Shown piece after piece: positions 43,517-52,803 of a stretch of 64,000 nt of DNA (positions are counted from its first letter, which is position 1; the number at the start of each line of letters is the position of its first letter). Made by a program: the position numbers and the translations under genes. Source of the stretch: Rhodococcus sp. Leaf278 (GTDB lineage: Bacteria > Actinomycetota > Actinomycetes > Mycobacteriales > Mycobacteriaceae); contig NZ_LMRR01000014.1 in assembly GCF_001426085.1 (NCBI RefSeq), positions 433 through 64,432 on the forward strand. The letters run 5' to 3'. The notes below the pieces were generated by a model. It had not been told where the DNA came from and searched no databases. It saw only the letters and a list, made by a program, of their open reading frames with translations.

Positions 43517-44497
43517 TCACTCTGGGATCTGTAGGAGGACTCGCGTCCGAGTTCCCGCGTCGACGCGGTCGTGAGCGTCGGTGATTCGATCCAGCGGCAG
43601 TGGATCGCTGACCGCGATGGACAGCGCACCGGTAGAAGCAGCCGCGGTCAGGTCCGCCGCGGCAGCCAACTTAGCCTCTCGAGAGAAATCGTCGCTGCCC
43701 AGTAGACGAATGGTGATGTTGTCGAACAGCATCGGCCAGAACGGCAGACTCGGTCGATCCTCGCGGGTGCCGTAGGCGGCAATGACTGTGTTGTTCTTGC
43801 CAATTGCCGCGTCGAATTCGACGTTGTCCGAGAACGACACTTCGATGATGCGGTCGACGCCACCAACCGCAAGATCCCGTGCCTGCGTCACTGCTTCGTC
43901 GTCGCTCAGCACCACGACGTGGTCGGTGCCGTGGGCACGCGCGAGATCCGCGTCCCCTTCTGTGCGAACAGTTCCGATTACCGTCGCCCCGTTCCATCGA
44001 GCCAACTGCGCAGCGAGAGACCCTACGCCGCCCAACACGCCGTGGACCAGGACCGTCTGCCCGACAACCGCTCCGTCACCGAACACTGCGCGGTGTGCCG
44101 TGATACCTGGAATTCCCAGGCAGGCAGCGAGGTTCGGATCCACGGAATCCGGCAAGGCGACTGCCTGCCAGCCGGGTACGACCGTGCATTGCGCCGCGGT
44201 GCCGGACGCTCGATAGGACTGCGCACCGAAAACCCACACACGCTCGCCAACTCGTCTTCGCTCGACGCCCTCCCCCACAGCGTCGAGGTACCCGGCTCCG
44301 TCGCTGTGGGGCACCACCCGCGGATACGGCATCGTCGAGCCGAGCCACCCACGCCGTTTCTTGGTGTCACCCGGATTGACCGAGGACAACAACAGGCGCA
44401 CTCGAACCTCGCCTGGTCCAGGGTCGGGTGCCGGAATCTCTCCGACTCGGAGAACGTCCTGGGCTTCCCCCTGCGAGTCGTACCACGCGGCGATCAA
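43517..44497 (-). CDS. Quinone-oxidoreductase-like MDR protein
   Basis: 326 residues if started at TTG 44497 (IAAWYDSQGEAQDVL... begins like family members); no ATG or GTG fits. Zinc-independent MDR: VRVRLLLSSVNPGDTKKR, NAD(P) motif VHGVLGGVGSLAAQLA, a final RITDAHDRVDAGTRTRVLLQI. The TTG overlaps the TGA of a 28-codon upstream frame with its own ATG (TTGA), so translation may be coupled. NADPH-dependent reduction of a quinone or enone is the family activity. Divergent from PadR at 44683, which likely controls it. Confidence 0.85.
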   Translation of the reverse strand: MIAAWYDSQGEAQDVLRVGEIPAPDPGPGEVRVRLLLSSVNPGDTKKRRGWLGSTMPYPRVVPHSDGAGYLDAVGEGVERRRVGERVWVFGAQSYRASGTAAQCTVVPGWQAVALPDSVDPNLAACLGIPGITAHRAVFGDGAVVGQTVLVHGVLGGVGSLAAQLARWNGATVIGTVRTEGDADLARAHGTDHVVVLSDDEAVTQARDLAVGGVDRIIEVSFSDNVEFDAAIGKNNTVIAAYGTREDRPSLPFWPMLFDNITIRLLGSDDFSREAKLAAAADLTAAASTGALSIAVSDPLPLDRITDAHDRVDAGTRTRVLLQIPE

Positions 44498-44578
44498 TGT
44501 GCCACGACCGAAGCGTCGGTGATGCCCCTCGGTCCGTTCACGGGAGCCAGCGTGATGCGTTCGAGCTCGAGAATTGTC
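44494..44578 (-). CDS. Possible 27-residue leader peptide coupled to the MDR gene
   Basis: ATG 44578, preceded by AAAGGGA, opens a 27-codon frame (begins MTILELERITLAPVNG) whose TGA overlaps the TTG start of the MDR gene. It has no similarity I recognise. It could be a leader for translational coupling, or the true N-terminus of the MDR gene followed by a frameshift. Confidence 0.35.
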
Positions 44579-44633
44579 ATGTAGTCCCTTTGGAGGAGGT
44601 GAGTCCTGGTCATCGGTCACCCACCCTACTACC

Positions 44634-44666
44634 TCGATTCGAGGTACACATCGAATCGAGGTACAC
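44634..44666. promoter_or_regulatory. PadR operator: tandem 16-bp repeats
   Basis: TCGATTCGAGGTACAC (44634-44649) and TCGAATCGAGGTACAC (44651-44666) differ at one base and are 17 bp apart. CCTCGATTCGAGG (44632-44644) is also a perfect palindrome. Located between MDR and PadR, 17 bp before the PadR start. Confidence 0.75.
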
Positions 44667-44682
44667 CTGTCACACTGGACAC

Positions 44683-45201
44683 ATGTTGGAATTGGCAATT
44701 CTCGGGTTTCTTTCGGAGGGCCCCCTGCATGGATACGAACTCAAACGACGAGTGGCTCAGCTGACCGGCTACGCGAGGCCAGTGAGCGATGGAACTTTGT
44801 ATCCCGCAATCAAACGCCTGGACCGAAGCGGTCTTCTGGAGCGACGCTCCGAGCCCGGTGCAGGGCCGGCGCGCTACGTACTCACGATCACCGACGAAGG
44901 ACGCCACGAGTTGACGTCCCGCCTGCGGGATCCGCAGGACAACGACTTGTCGGAGTTCTCGCGTTTCGTTGTGGTGCTGACATTCTTGTCTCTTGTGCCT
45001 TCCGTGGAGGAGCAGCATGCAGTTCTGCGACGGAGGCTGCGCTTTCTCGAGGAACCGGCCAGCTTCTTCTACGACGGGGACCGGGCCGTGAAAGCGGAAG
45101 AAATTTCCGACATCTACCGTCGGGGGTTATTACTTTTCGCGCGCAAGACGAGTCGCACAGAAAGAGTCTGGCTCAGGTCTCTACTCGACAGCCCGAACTG
45201 A
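44683..45201 (+). CDS. PadR-family transcriptional regulator
   Basis: 172 residues from ATG 44683. PadR winged helix: LELAILGFLSEGPLHGYELKRR, GTLYPAIKRLDRSGLLERR and wing RYVLTITDEGRHEL; C-terminal Vir_act_alpha_C helices (FLSLVPSVEEQHAVLRRRL). Unrelated in detail to the PadR at 5250. Divergent from the MDR-SnoaL unit, and tandem operator repeats lie directly before its start, so autorepression plus control of that unit is likely. Confidence 0.92.
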   Translation: MLELAILGFLSEGPLHGYELKRRVAQLTGYARPVSDGTLYPAIKRLDRSGLLERRSEPGAGPARYVLTITDEGRHELTSRLRDPQDNDLSEFSRFVVVLTFLSLVPSVEEQHAVLRRRLRFLEEPASFFYDGDRAVKAEEISDIYRRGLLLFARKTSRTERVWLRSLLDSPN

Positions 45202-45787
45202 AGAATTCGGACTTGCCCGTAGCCGACGGCGTTCCGCGCTCCCAGGACAACTGCTGGACACGAAAAGCGTTCTCCTACATGATCAGTGGTACACCTCGTC
45301 CTCCATCCCGAATTCGGCATAATTCGGCGTAACCCCATGATGACGACCACCCCCAGGCAGCGCTGGCCGTCGAGAACTCGCTGTATAGCAAGTCGACCGC
45401 AGCGCACCCGCCTTCGCCCCACACGAGAGCCGGTGTGTTCGCTCGATCTCCACCGGGCGGTACACGGCGTGCTCCGGCAGGCGTGCTTCCGCGGCGTGCG
45501 CCGGAACAGTTGCCCGCACCGGGGTGGCCGACGCCGTCGAACCAGAGCAGAACGCTGCGACGGTCACCAGGACCCAGGCCGGCGTAAGCAGATCGATCGC
45601 ACAGCGAGAGCGCTTCCGCGACTGCCGGATACGTCTGTCGACATGGCTACAACGGCCCCGAATCCTTCTGACGAAACTGTGTTTCGCGTCGGATTTCATC
45701 GGACGCCTTCACTGTAGAGCCGCGCTTTCTTACAAGGAAGCTTCAGACCGAGTTGGGTCCTGTTCGACAACGACGTTCGGCGAAACA
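45202..45787. other. 586-bp region without a convincing gene
   Basis: A minus-strand frame (about 45283-45699) contains one hydrophobic stretch beginning LLTPAWVLVTVAA but then becomes Arg/Pro-rich out-of-family sequence. It may be a decayed small membrane-protein gene. Nothing else recognised on either strand. Confidence 0.4.
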
Positions 45788-46894
45788 CTAGAACTCAGGT
45801 TTGTCGTCGCACTCATGTCCGACCTGAACTACACGGTTGCCGCCCTGTCTTTTGGCGTCGTACATCGCTGCGTCCGCCCGGCCCGTCAGAGCAGTCATCG
45901 CACTTGCGACGTCTTCGGTGAGTCGAGGAACGGCCATGGTCGCCACGCCCAAAGATGCTGTTACCGGGGTGTCATCACTGTCGCGAAATATCGAGCGCAG
46001 GATGCGGTCGGCGCACTCGCGCGCATCGACCTCAGCCCCGCGCCCTACCACGGTGAACTCCTCACCGCCGATGCGCGCCGCGAATGCCGATCCCGGGCAC
46101 GCCTGGTGGATTCTTGCAGCGGTACGCCGCAGAACGTCGTCTCCGTGGCCATGGCCGAAACGGTCGTTGATGGACTTGAACTCATCGAGATCGATCACCA
46201 CACTCCACGCGACTGATCCAGCGGCAGGTCCGGTCCGGTACAGCTCGCTCACGGCCGAGCTGAGGCCTCGCCTGTTTCGCAGCCCGGTCAGTTGGTCGAA
46301 ATACGCGCCGGAAGCGTCGTGCCTCAAATGCGACACGAGCGCCTGCATGATGACCGACGAGGTGAACAATCCGACGAACACACAACCTGTGACTGTGAGC
46401 ACAGTTGCGACGGGCCAAGTTCCCTCGATCAACACATGCACCGCCACCGCACACAGCACGAGCAACGTGAATGCGTAATGCGCCAGGAAGACTCGTGGTC
46501 CGTGGAACGACGACACGTAGTTTCCGAGGCCCGTGAAGATAGTGGTTCCCACGATTGCGATGGGCGAAGGTGCCACGGACAGTAACACTGCCGCGATGCC
46601 GATATCGCTGGCAGCCGTAAACAGGAGAGACGCACCCCTGGTGTCGATCCTCCGCGCGACACCCAAAACGGAAAGGGCAACCGCGAGAACGCCGCTGGCG
46701 CACACGACGCCTCGTTGTGTAACTCCCACAACCACATCGGGGCTCACCAACAGGCCCAGGCACAACAGCGCACACAGGAAGCCGTACAGGGAAATCAGAG
46801 CCTCGGCGTACCTGAGGAATGGGCGTGCCCGGTGGTACCCCAGCAGCCAGTCGAAGTCGACGGAGCTGACCCACCACTGACGGAATCGATCCAC
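45788..46894 (-). CDS. Membrane-bound diguanylate cyclase (GGDEF)
   Basis: 368 residues. Six hydrophobic segments in the first about 190 residues (MASE-like, no recognised sensor), then a GGDEF domain: DQLTGLRNRRGL, DLDEFKSINDRFGHGHGDDVLRR, and the active-site motif ARIGGEEF. No RxxD inhibitory site five residues upstream (AFAAR), so product inhibition is probably absent. Reaction: two GTP to cyclic di-GMP. No EAL domain. Alone on its transcript. Confidence 0.92.
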   Translation of the reverse strand: MDRFRQWWVSSVDFDWLLGYHRARPFLRYAEALISLYGFLCALLCLGLLVSPDVVVGVTQRGVVCASGVLAVALSVLGVARRIDTRGASLLFTAASDIGIAAVLLSVAPSPIAIVGTTIFTGLGNYVSSFHGPRVFLAHYAFTLLVLCAVAVHVLIEGTWPVATVLTVTGCVFVGLFTSSVIMQALVSHLRHDASGAYFDQLTGLRNRRGLSSAVSELYRTGPAAGSVAWSVVIDLDEFKSINDRFGHGHGDDVLRRTAARIHQACPGSAFAARIGGEEFTVVGRGAEVDARECADRILRSIFRDSDDTPVTASLGVATMAVPRLTEDVASAMTALTGRADAAMYDAKRQGGNRVVQVGHECDDKPEF

Positions 46895-47138
46895 GGTAGA
46901 TCCAGCCTTCGGTTCTCGCAGTTTTTCACGCCCCGTCGCGGTTGGACTGCTTCGTCGCGCAGTCCAGGCACGAACTTGTGGCGAGTGAGCCGAACAGAAG
47001 CAGTCGTGTCATCCATGAAACCACTGCTCTCGCCGAGCCTACTGCTCCGAGCATGCTTTCAGTGGCAATCCAGTACATACATCCGGGCCATCAAGTTCTC
47101 CGTGCAGACCATACTTGTATGGAATCTTTATATTTTGC

Positions 47139-47600
47139 GTGACGGACAACAGGGGGCCGTTGGTTCGAGACGTTGAGGGCGCAAAGGCGAGTCCACTTGT
47201 TCTCTTGCATGGGGTGACGATGTCGTCTCGGATTTGGCACTCGACAGTTCCGTTCCTGGCGAAGTCCCACCGTGTCGTCGTTCCGACCGTCCTGGGTCTT
47301 AGGGGCGGACCTCGCCGGTAACTCTCTCGGCGGTCGGATGGCACTGGAACTGGCCCGTAGGGGTCGAGCGTATGCGCGCTACCCCTCGCAGGCTTCTGGG
47401 TACCCGGAACATCGAGCCAAACCACCGCCACGAACGGCATCCGCAAGTCCTGGAAGTTGGCCCGCGCAACCCAAAAACTGAACTCGGCTCTGAGATGGTC
47501 GGGGTGGTTGCGCGCACACTGGGTCACTGCCCGGACTCGCAAACCTAGGCGTACCGACCACGACCACGCGAGCGCGAGCGCAGCAGACGTGCCCCAGTGA
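47139..47600 (+). pseudogene. Alpha/beta hydrolase, internally deleted and frameshifted
   Basis: Frame 1 (GTG 47139) reads SPLVLLHGVTMSSRIWHSTVPFLAKSH...VPTVLGLRGGP. After a gap of perhaps 30-50 residues a second frame gives ADLAGNSLGGRMALELARRGRA with the nucleophile Ser, and a third frame gives LAGFWVPG...IRKSWKLARATQKLNSALR, then TGA. The order matches one hydrolase broken by a deletion and two frame changes. The C-terminal Asp/His part is missing. Confidence 0.8.
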
Positions 47601-48050
47601 CGGCTCCTGCTCTTACCTCAACTGCCACCCTTCGAGGGTGCGAACTCAGGTGACCTCATTCGTCGTTGACGCCCTCGATAACTCTTTCGAGAAGGCATCA
47701 CCTCACCAGACCAAGCATGGCCTACGTCGACGACACCCGACGAGAGACTCGAGAGAACGTCGATTCTTATGGGTGATGCCGCGTCGTGCATGGCTCGCGT
47801 GAGTGCGCGGCGAGCGCAGGCAAATAGCCATGGCGTGGTGCCGCAATCGTTTTCGCTCATCGACACCCAGATCATGCTGATAGGACAAAGTTTTCGCTTC
47901 TATCGAGGATCTGTAGACACATCGGTGCCGCACGTAGCCGACCTGCGGGCGCCCGTCATCGCTGTATCCGGTGTGCCGGCTCGCAGTAGAAGCAGCGCGT
48001 CTACATGCGACTTCTCCGTGGTCACGCGAGCCGATTTTTCTCGTGGATGA
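47601..48050. other. 450-bp region without a recognised gene
   Basis: No frame with recognisable motifs and no strong hairpin; probably decayed sequence continuing from the broken hydrolase. Confidence 0.5.
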
Positions 48051-48461
48051 TCATGATTGCCGGCTGTCGAAGTCGTTCCTATGTTTTCGGATCTCGTCGG
48101 TATGGGCTGATGCCCACATCGCCAGACCCAAGACATGTTCGAGAAGCGAGACACCGAGGTGGGTCAGGGCATATTCGACTCGCAGCGGCACCTCCGGGTA
48201 CACGGTACGTGTGAGCAGGCCGTCGCGCTCGAGGTGACGCAGCGTAAGGGTGAGCATCCGCTGAGATATGCCAGGGACCGCGCGCTGCAACTCCCTGTAT
48301 CGCATCGGCGCATCACGAAGCACGGCGATCACGAGAATGCCCCACTTGTCTCCGACACGATCGAGAATTCCGCGGATCAATGCCGCATCCTCGCCCCACC
48401 CCTCGCACGGCCCGGGCATCGGAGTGCCGAGCTCGACGGTGCCGGTCTTCCTGGTCGCCAT
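48051..48461 (-). CDS. HxlR-family transcriptional regulator
   Basis: 136 residues from ATG 48461. HxlR winged helix is clear: IRGILDRVGDKWGILVIAVLRD, MRYRELQRAVPGISQRMLTLTLRHLERDGLLTRTVYPEVPLRVEYALT in outline, LLEHVLGLAMWA at the end. HxlR proteins sense reactive electrophiles, redox state or aldehydes and often control a divergent reductase. The divergent SDR at 48560 is the likely target. Confidence 0.93.
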   Translation of the reverse strand: MATRKTGTVELGTPMPGPCEGWGEDAALIRGILDRVGDKWGILVIAVLRDAPMRYRELQRAVPGISQRMLTLTLRHLERDGLLTRTVYPEVPLRVEYALTHLGVSLLEHVLGLAMWASAHTDEIRKHRNDFDSRQS

Positions 48462-48559
48462 GGCGCTCCTCACGAACACGAATGTGCCCTCTTGTGCCGC
48501 GGATACGACACACAGAAGATGGGGTGACACACAAATAGTAACCGAGCAGGAGTGAACCC

Positions 48560-49222
48560 ATGTCGTTGATTGTCATAGTCGGTGCCGGCCCCGGAATGGG
48601 GTTGGAAATCGCCCGCGTTTTCGGGCGCACAGGTTTCACCGTCGCCCTCGTCGCCCGAAACCAGGCGAAGTTGAGTTCGCTGACCGAACAGCTGAAAAGT
48701 GAGGGGATCGACGCGCACGGATTCACCGCAGACCTCCTCGACGAGGAATCGATTACCACGGCCTTCACCCAGATCCGCGCCACACTCGGCACCGTGGACG
48801 TTCTCGAATTCTCGGCGGCCGACGCGACTCTGCCTGCTGCCGGCGTCCTCGACGTCACGCCCGCCAACCTTCAGCCGCAGCTCGACTTCTACTTCAGCGC
48901 AATACATGTCGTGAGACAGGTCGTCGACGACATGATCGCCGCGAAAGCCGGCACCATCATCGTCACCACCGGCGGCGGATCGATAAACCCGACACCGTCT
49001 TTCGCCAACATCAATATCGCGTCGGCCGGCCTGCGCAACTGGGTTCTCAACCTGCACAACGTACTCGCCGAACACGGCGTGTACGCGGCACATCTGGCCA
49101 TCAACGCATGGATCGGATCCGGGCAACCCGGCACCTCTGCCGCCGAGATCGCTCCCACGTACCTCGAACTGCACGAAAAGCGGTCCGATGCCGACCCCCG
49201 CTACCCTGCCGCACCGATGTGA
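48560..49222 (+). CDS. SDR-fold protein lacking the catalytic Tyr/Lys
   Basis: 220 residues, SD AGGAG upstream. Cofactor motif VGAGPGMGLEIARVFG and NQAKLSSLTEQL place it among SDRs, but where YxxxK is expected the sequence is ANINIASAGLRNW: the Tyr position is Ile and the Lys position is Ser. NAD(P) may still bind; classical SDR catalysis is doubtful. Paired with the divergent HxlR regulator. It may be a binding or sensor protein, or use other residues. Confidence 0.8.
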   Translation: MSLIVIVGAGPGMGLEIARVFGRTGFTVALVARNQAKLSSLTEQLKSEGIDAHGFTADLLDEESITTAFTQIRATLGTVDVLEFSAADATLPAAGVLDVTPANLQPQLDFYFSAIHVVRQVVDDMIAAKAGTIIVTTGGGSINPTPSFANINIASAGLRNWVLNLHNVLAEHGVYAAHLAINAWIGSGQPGTSAAEIAPTYLELHEKRSDADPRYPAAPM

Positions 49223-49314
49223 CGCCACACCGTGTCGAGGTGAAGCACCACCACTGACCGCGGCCTCGCGCCGGGTTCCTGCGGCGCACTTCACCGAACA
49301 CGAGCAGTCCAGGT

Positions 49315-49749
49315 TCAGTCGACTGCATCCCCGCACAGGATTTCGAGACTGTCCAACAGGACACGGATCCGGTCGGGGGGCAGGAGCTGGAGCCGCCGCG
49401 CCAGGCTGGGGCGCATCCGACCCCCGATGTCAGCGGTGGTTCGCACACCATCGTCGGTCAGTCTGATCCGTGATCGGCGCGAGTCCGCGGAATCGATCTC
49501 GCGAATCACCAGGCCCGCGTCGGCAAGCTTGGACAACGACCTGCTCAGCATCGACGGGTTCAGACCGAGATCTACGACGAGATCACCGGGAGTATCGATG
49601 CCCATCTTCACGGTGCGAAGCACCAGAAAGTCGACGAGATCCAAGTGCGCGACAGCGGAGACGTGCACGCGAGCGTCGGTCAAGACCAGCTTGTTGAGGC
49701 GATACAGCGCGTCGAGGAGCTGCAATTCGGGTGCGTCGGTGTCAACCAT
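49315..49749 (-). CDS. MarR-family transcriptional regulator
   Basis: 144 residues from ATG 49749. Winged helix: PGDLVVDLGLNPSMLSRSLSKLADAGLVIREIDSADSRRSRIRLTDDG in outline, with flanking dimer helices. Divergent from the amidohydrolase at 49812 across a 62-bp gap that contains a short direct repeat (CAACTAGCAACTA). Probably represses that gene in response to an aromatic acid, as for many MarR proteins (inference). Confidence 0.9.
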   Translation of the reverse strand: MVDTDAPELQLLDALYRLNKLVLTDARVHVSAVAHLDLVDFLVLRTVKMGIDTPGDLVVDLGLNPSMLSRSLSKLADAGLVIREIDSADSRRSRIRLTDDGVRTTADIGGRMRPSLARRLQLLPPDRIRVLLDSLEILCGDAVD

Positions 49750-49811
49750 GTAAAGAACCTAACATCTGAATATTATTGACAACTAGCAACTATTGCGCGT
49801 TGAGTGTGAGT

Positions 49812-50819
49812 ATGACCCACGACAACGCCACCACACCCGGCCGTATCGACTTCCATCACCACTTCATGCCGTCCAGCATGCTTACCTCTGGCTTGTTCGG
49901 CGACACATCCGGCTGGAAATTCAAGGAAGACGAGAGCGCCTGGTCACCGCAGGTCAGTGTCGACTTCATGGACCGACTGCAGATCGACACCGCGATCCTG
50001 TCCGTACCCAACGACATCGAATCCCGGCTCCCGGAGAACAAGCGCCATCACTTCGCCCGCGAGGTGAACACCCTGTCCCGTCAGGCCGCGGACGACCATC
50101 CAGGACGATTCGGACTGTTCGCTCATCTGCCGACCCCGACCGACACCGACGCCGCACTCGAAGAGTTGACCTACGCGTTCGACGTGTTGGGAGCCGACGG
50201 AATAACCCTGACCAACGTCTACGGCACCGGAGATCAGGCCCGATCGCTGGGCGACCCTATCTTCGAGCCACTGTGGGCCGAGCTCGACCGCCGCAACGCG
50301 CTCGTGTTCCTACACGGTGAGCAGACACCCGGTAGCAATCGGGCCCCGAGCAGATTCCTGCCCACCCCGATCAGCGAAACTCCGAACGAAACCTACAAAG
50401 GCGCAGCCGATTTGGTGACCAGCGGACGCAAACGCCAGTATCCGAACGTACGAATCGTCCTCGCCCACTCGGGCGGCAGCACCCCGTACCTCGCCGCACG
50501 CGTCGCCGCACTGTGCGCATTCCATCTCGACTGCGAACTGACAGCAGACGAGATCCTCGAGGACTTCCGAACGTTCTACTACGAGACCGCCCTATCCGGA
50601 TTCGAAACCAACCTGGTGGCACTCGAGAACTTCGTTGCACCTGACCACATTCTCTTCGGTACAGACTTCCCCGCCGCGAACCCGCGCACCGCGACCTGGT
50701 TCACCGACAACGTCGACACCTACTTCGCCGACAGGCCGACAATGCTCGCGCAGGTCATGCACGACAACGCCTACAGCCTCCTACCTCGGCTGACAGCCGG
50801 AACCCCGACGCATCCATAG
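49812..50819 (+). CDS. Amidohydrolase-2 family decarboxylase/hydrolase
   Basis: 335 residues from ATG 49812. ACMSD-superfamily metal site in DFHHHFMP near residue 12-15, VFLHGEQTPG histidine, LAHSGGSTPYLAARVAALC, and the catalytic Asp in FGTDFPAANPRT. The relatives include 6-methylsalicylate and other aromatic-acid decarboxylases, and the family also contains tsdA of this island, though the two sequences are not close. Substrate unknown; an aromatic acid is plausible given the MarR partner. Followed by two terminator hairpins. Confidence 0.87.
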   Translation: MTHDNATTPGRIDFHHHFMPSSMLTSGLFGDTSGWKFKEDESAWSPQVSVDFMDRLQIDTAILSVPNDIESRLPENKRHHFAREVNTLSRQAADDHPGRFGLFAHLPTPTDTDAALEELTYAFDVLGADGITLTNVYGTGDQARSLGDPIFEPLWAELDRRNALVFLHGEQTPGSNRAPSRFLPTPISETPNETYKGAADLVTSGRKRQYPNVRIVLAHSGGSTPYLAARVAALCAFHLDCELTADEILEDFRTFYYETALSGFETNLVALENFVAPDHILFGTDFPAANPRTATWFTDNVDTYFADRPTMLAQVMHDNAYSLLPRLTAGTPTHP

Positions 50820-50831
50820 TCTTTCGGCACT

Positions 50832-50868
50832 CGGGATCGATCAGCTACTTCACCCGCTGATCGACCCG
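50832..50868. terminator. Terminator hairpin 1
   Basis: Arms CGGG/CCCG and TCGATCAGC/GCTGATCGA with one bulged A, 12 bp after the amidohydrolase stop. Confidence 0.7.
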
Positions 50869-50914
50869 GGCCTTGGCAGCACCGACGCCGGCTCACGAAT
50901 GTGGGAGTTGACGT

Positions 50915-50954
50915 GGAACGGGCACGCCCCACCATGGTGGGGCGTGCCCGTTCC
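50915..50954. terminator. Perfect 40-bp palindrome, second terminator
   Basis: Twenty-base half-site GGAACGGGCACGCCCCACCA repeated inverted without spacer (centre CCATGG). As RNA it forms an exceptionally stable hairpin. Most likely a terminator; protein binding cannot be excluded. Confidence 0.65.
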
Positions 50955-51269
50955 GCCGAACGGCCTCGTATCCGAGCCGATTCGAGGTGCCGGGCCGTAA
51001 CCGAGCTCTACTCGAAGCACCCCTCGGTGCTCGGCGTCCATGCTCGACGTGGACCGTCGGGCGGACCGGGAAGGGCACAGTCCGGCCGCGGACCCGTGGG
51101 CGACGCTCAGCTGGCCTTCTTCTGAAGACTCGACCTCCTGCCGCGCCTCTGGCCACCGAATCTTGGGGACGAAGCCGGGGACCGAGTAGGGGGCACCTGC
51201 AGGCCAGGCCATGGCTTGGCTCGTGCGTGTTCACGCCCATTCGGTGTACCCGGCCAGGGGTCGACGACC

Positions 51270-51590
51270 GCATGTACGGTAACGCCGTATGACGCGGGTA
51301 GGGCACCGGCGCAGAGTGTTCGAGCTTCGTCGGTCGAGATTCCCAGTGCGCGAAGCACTCGTTCGATGGTGCGGTCGACCGTTTCCGCCTCGTCGCGTTG
51401 GGGTTGCGAGAGCAGTAGACGCCCCCAGTGACAGCCAGGAACCGGAAACGATTGCGAGTGCGACATCGGCGTCGCCCACTTCGAATCGCCCTTCGGCAGC
51501 CACGAATTCGCTGACGCGGCGTGATCGCGGTGCCAGGCGCGCCACTACCCTCCGCGGCAGCCGAGACTGTCGCCTTCACGATCCTCGGTA
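51270..51590 (-). pseudogene. TetR-family regulator remnant
   Basis: One minus-strand frame reads VARLAPRSRRVSEFVAAEGRF, then VALAIVSGSWLSLGA; the adjoining frame continues LLLSQPQRDEAETVDRTIE then VLRALGISTDEARTLCAG. Together these make the C-terminal half of a TetR protein, with a frameshift near 51430 and no HTH domain upstream. Confidence 0.6.
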
Positions 51591-51681
51591 AGTGAACCGC
51601 GTACGCGCCTACACGCGCTCCCCGGTAGTCGGAGTTCAATCTCCGAGTCCGCCGGGGAGTGGTGCAGATCAAGCGCAGATT

Positions 51682-52803
51682 TCAAACGCGCTCACTCAGC
51701 GAACCGGAATCGGTGACCTCTGCAGCTGCGACGGCCGGTTCGAGCGCCACGGCTTTCGCTCGGCGACGGTGGCCGATGACGACCCCCAAGCATCCGATCA
51801 GCGCCCACACCGACATGGTGAGCAGAACAGGACCCAGGCCCGAGCCATCGAAGTACGCAATACGTTTCAGTCCGTCCAGCGCCGTGGACGTCGGAAGCAG
51901 CGGATGCAGAAACTGGTAGAACGACGGTGCCAGATCGAGCCCGACCGCAACGCCCGATGCCGGAACCCCCAGCATGATGTACAGGCCGAGTGAGATGAGC
52001 ATCATGACCGGTCCGAAGTTCACGAAACCTCCGAGTGTGACGATCCCGCAGGTGAATGCAAGAAGAAACACCATCCCTGCGACTCCGCCGATGTTGTCGT
52101 GCAAGGTCCCGGTAATTCCGTAGGAAATCAGTACTTGGATTCCCGCCGCGATGCTGCTCATCACGCCGAGCAACAACACTTTCCACCTGATGCGTACGCC
52201 GGGTGCAACCAGCGACGCCACTGCGGTCGTCAGAAAGCCTGCCAGGATGGCTCCGAGTCCGACATACATCACGCCGGCACCTACCGCGTCCGATTCCGGG
52301 AGTGGTACCAGATTCTCGACATTCACTGTTGCATTCGTCGATGCAGCGAGTGCGGTCACGAATCGCTGCGCAGCGATGGTCGATTGTGTATTGCCCGCCT
52401 GCGCTGTGTACAACGTCAAGGTCGTCGGATCGTATACGGCTCGGGTTTCCAGATCGAGAAGTCGCTCGGTACCCTCGTCCACCGTCGCAACACGGTCGAC
52501 CACAAAATCGTCGTTGTTGAGGGCATCGCTGCTCTGGACGAATTTCATTGCGGCCGGACTGTTTCCGACAACGTCGATATGAACACCGTTCGGTCCGGGG
52601 CTGTGGAACAGTCCGATGTAGGTGAGAGGTAGGACGAACATCATGAACAGCGGGAGCAACAGTCCGCCCGTCAGCATGTGCCTCCGTTTCATCTGCTGCG
52701 GAGTCGCGGAATGCTCGTCGCCGAAGTAGAAGCGGAAATGGTTCGTTCCCTGCGTTGGAAAGTCTGCGTTCGATGCAGCCGGCGCAGTTACTGTTTCACT
52801 CAT
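51682..52803 (-). CDS. Membrane protein with extracytoplasmic domain (ABC-2/Pip-like)
   Basis: 373 residues from ATG 52803. One N-terminal membrane segment (LPLFMMFVLPLTYIGLF), a roughly 130-residue soluble domain, then five hydrophobic segments with the reading GGFVNFGPVMMLISLGLYIMLGVPASG. This topology matches YhgE/Pip and DUF3533-type ABC-2 permease-like proteins, often exporters acting with MmpS/ESX-like envelopes or self-standing. No ATPase is adjacent. Its ATG overlaps the stop of the paralogue upstream (ATGA). Confidence 0.75.
   Translation of the reverse strand: MSETVTAPAASNADFPTQGTNHFRFYFGDEHSATPQQMKRRHMLTGGLLLPLFMMFVLPLTYIGLFHSPGPNGVHIDVVGNSPAAMKFVQSSDALNNDDFVVDRVATVDEGTERLLDLETRAVYDPTTLTLYTAQAGNTQSTIAAQRFVTALAASTNATVNVENLVPLPESDAVGAGVMYVGLGAILAGFLTTAVASLVAPGVRIRWKVLLLGVMSSIAAGIQVLISYGITGTLHDNIGGVAGMVFLLAFTCGIVTLGGFVNFGPVMMLISLGLYIMLGVPASGVAVGLDLAPSFYQFLHPLLPTSTALDGLKRIAYFDGSGLGPVLLTMSVWALIGCLGVVIGHRRRAKAVALEPAVAAAEVTDSGSLSERV

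Noticed and set aside
45283..45699. Minus-strand protein with one hydrophobic stretch
   Set aside because: Only about 15 residues look meaningful; the rest is compositionally random, so no gene was called.
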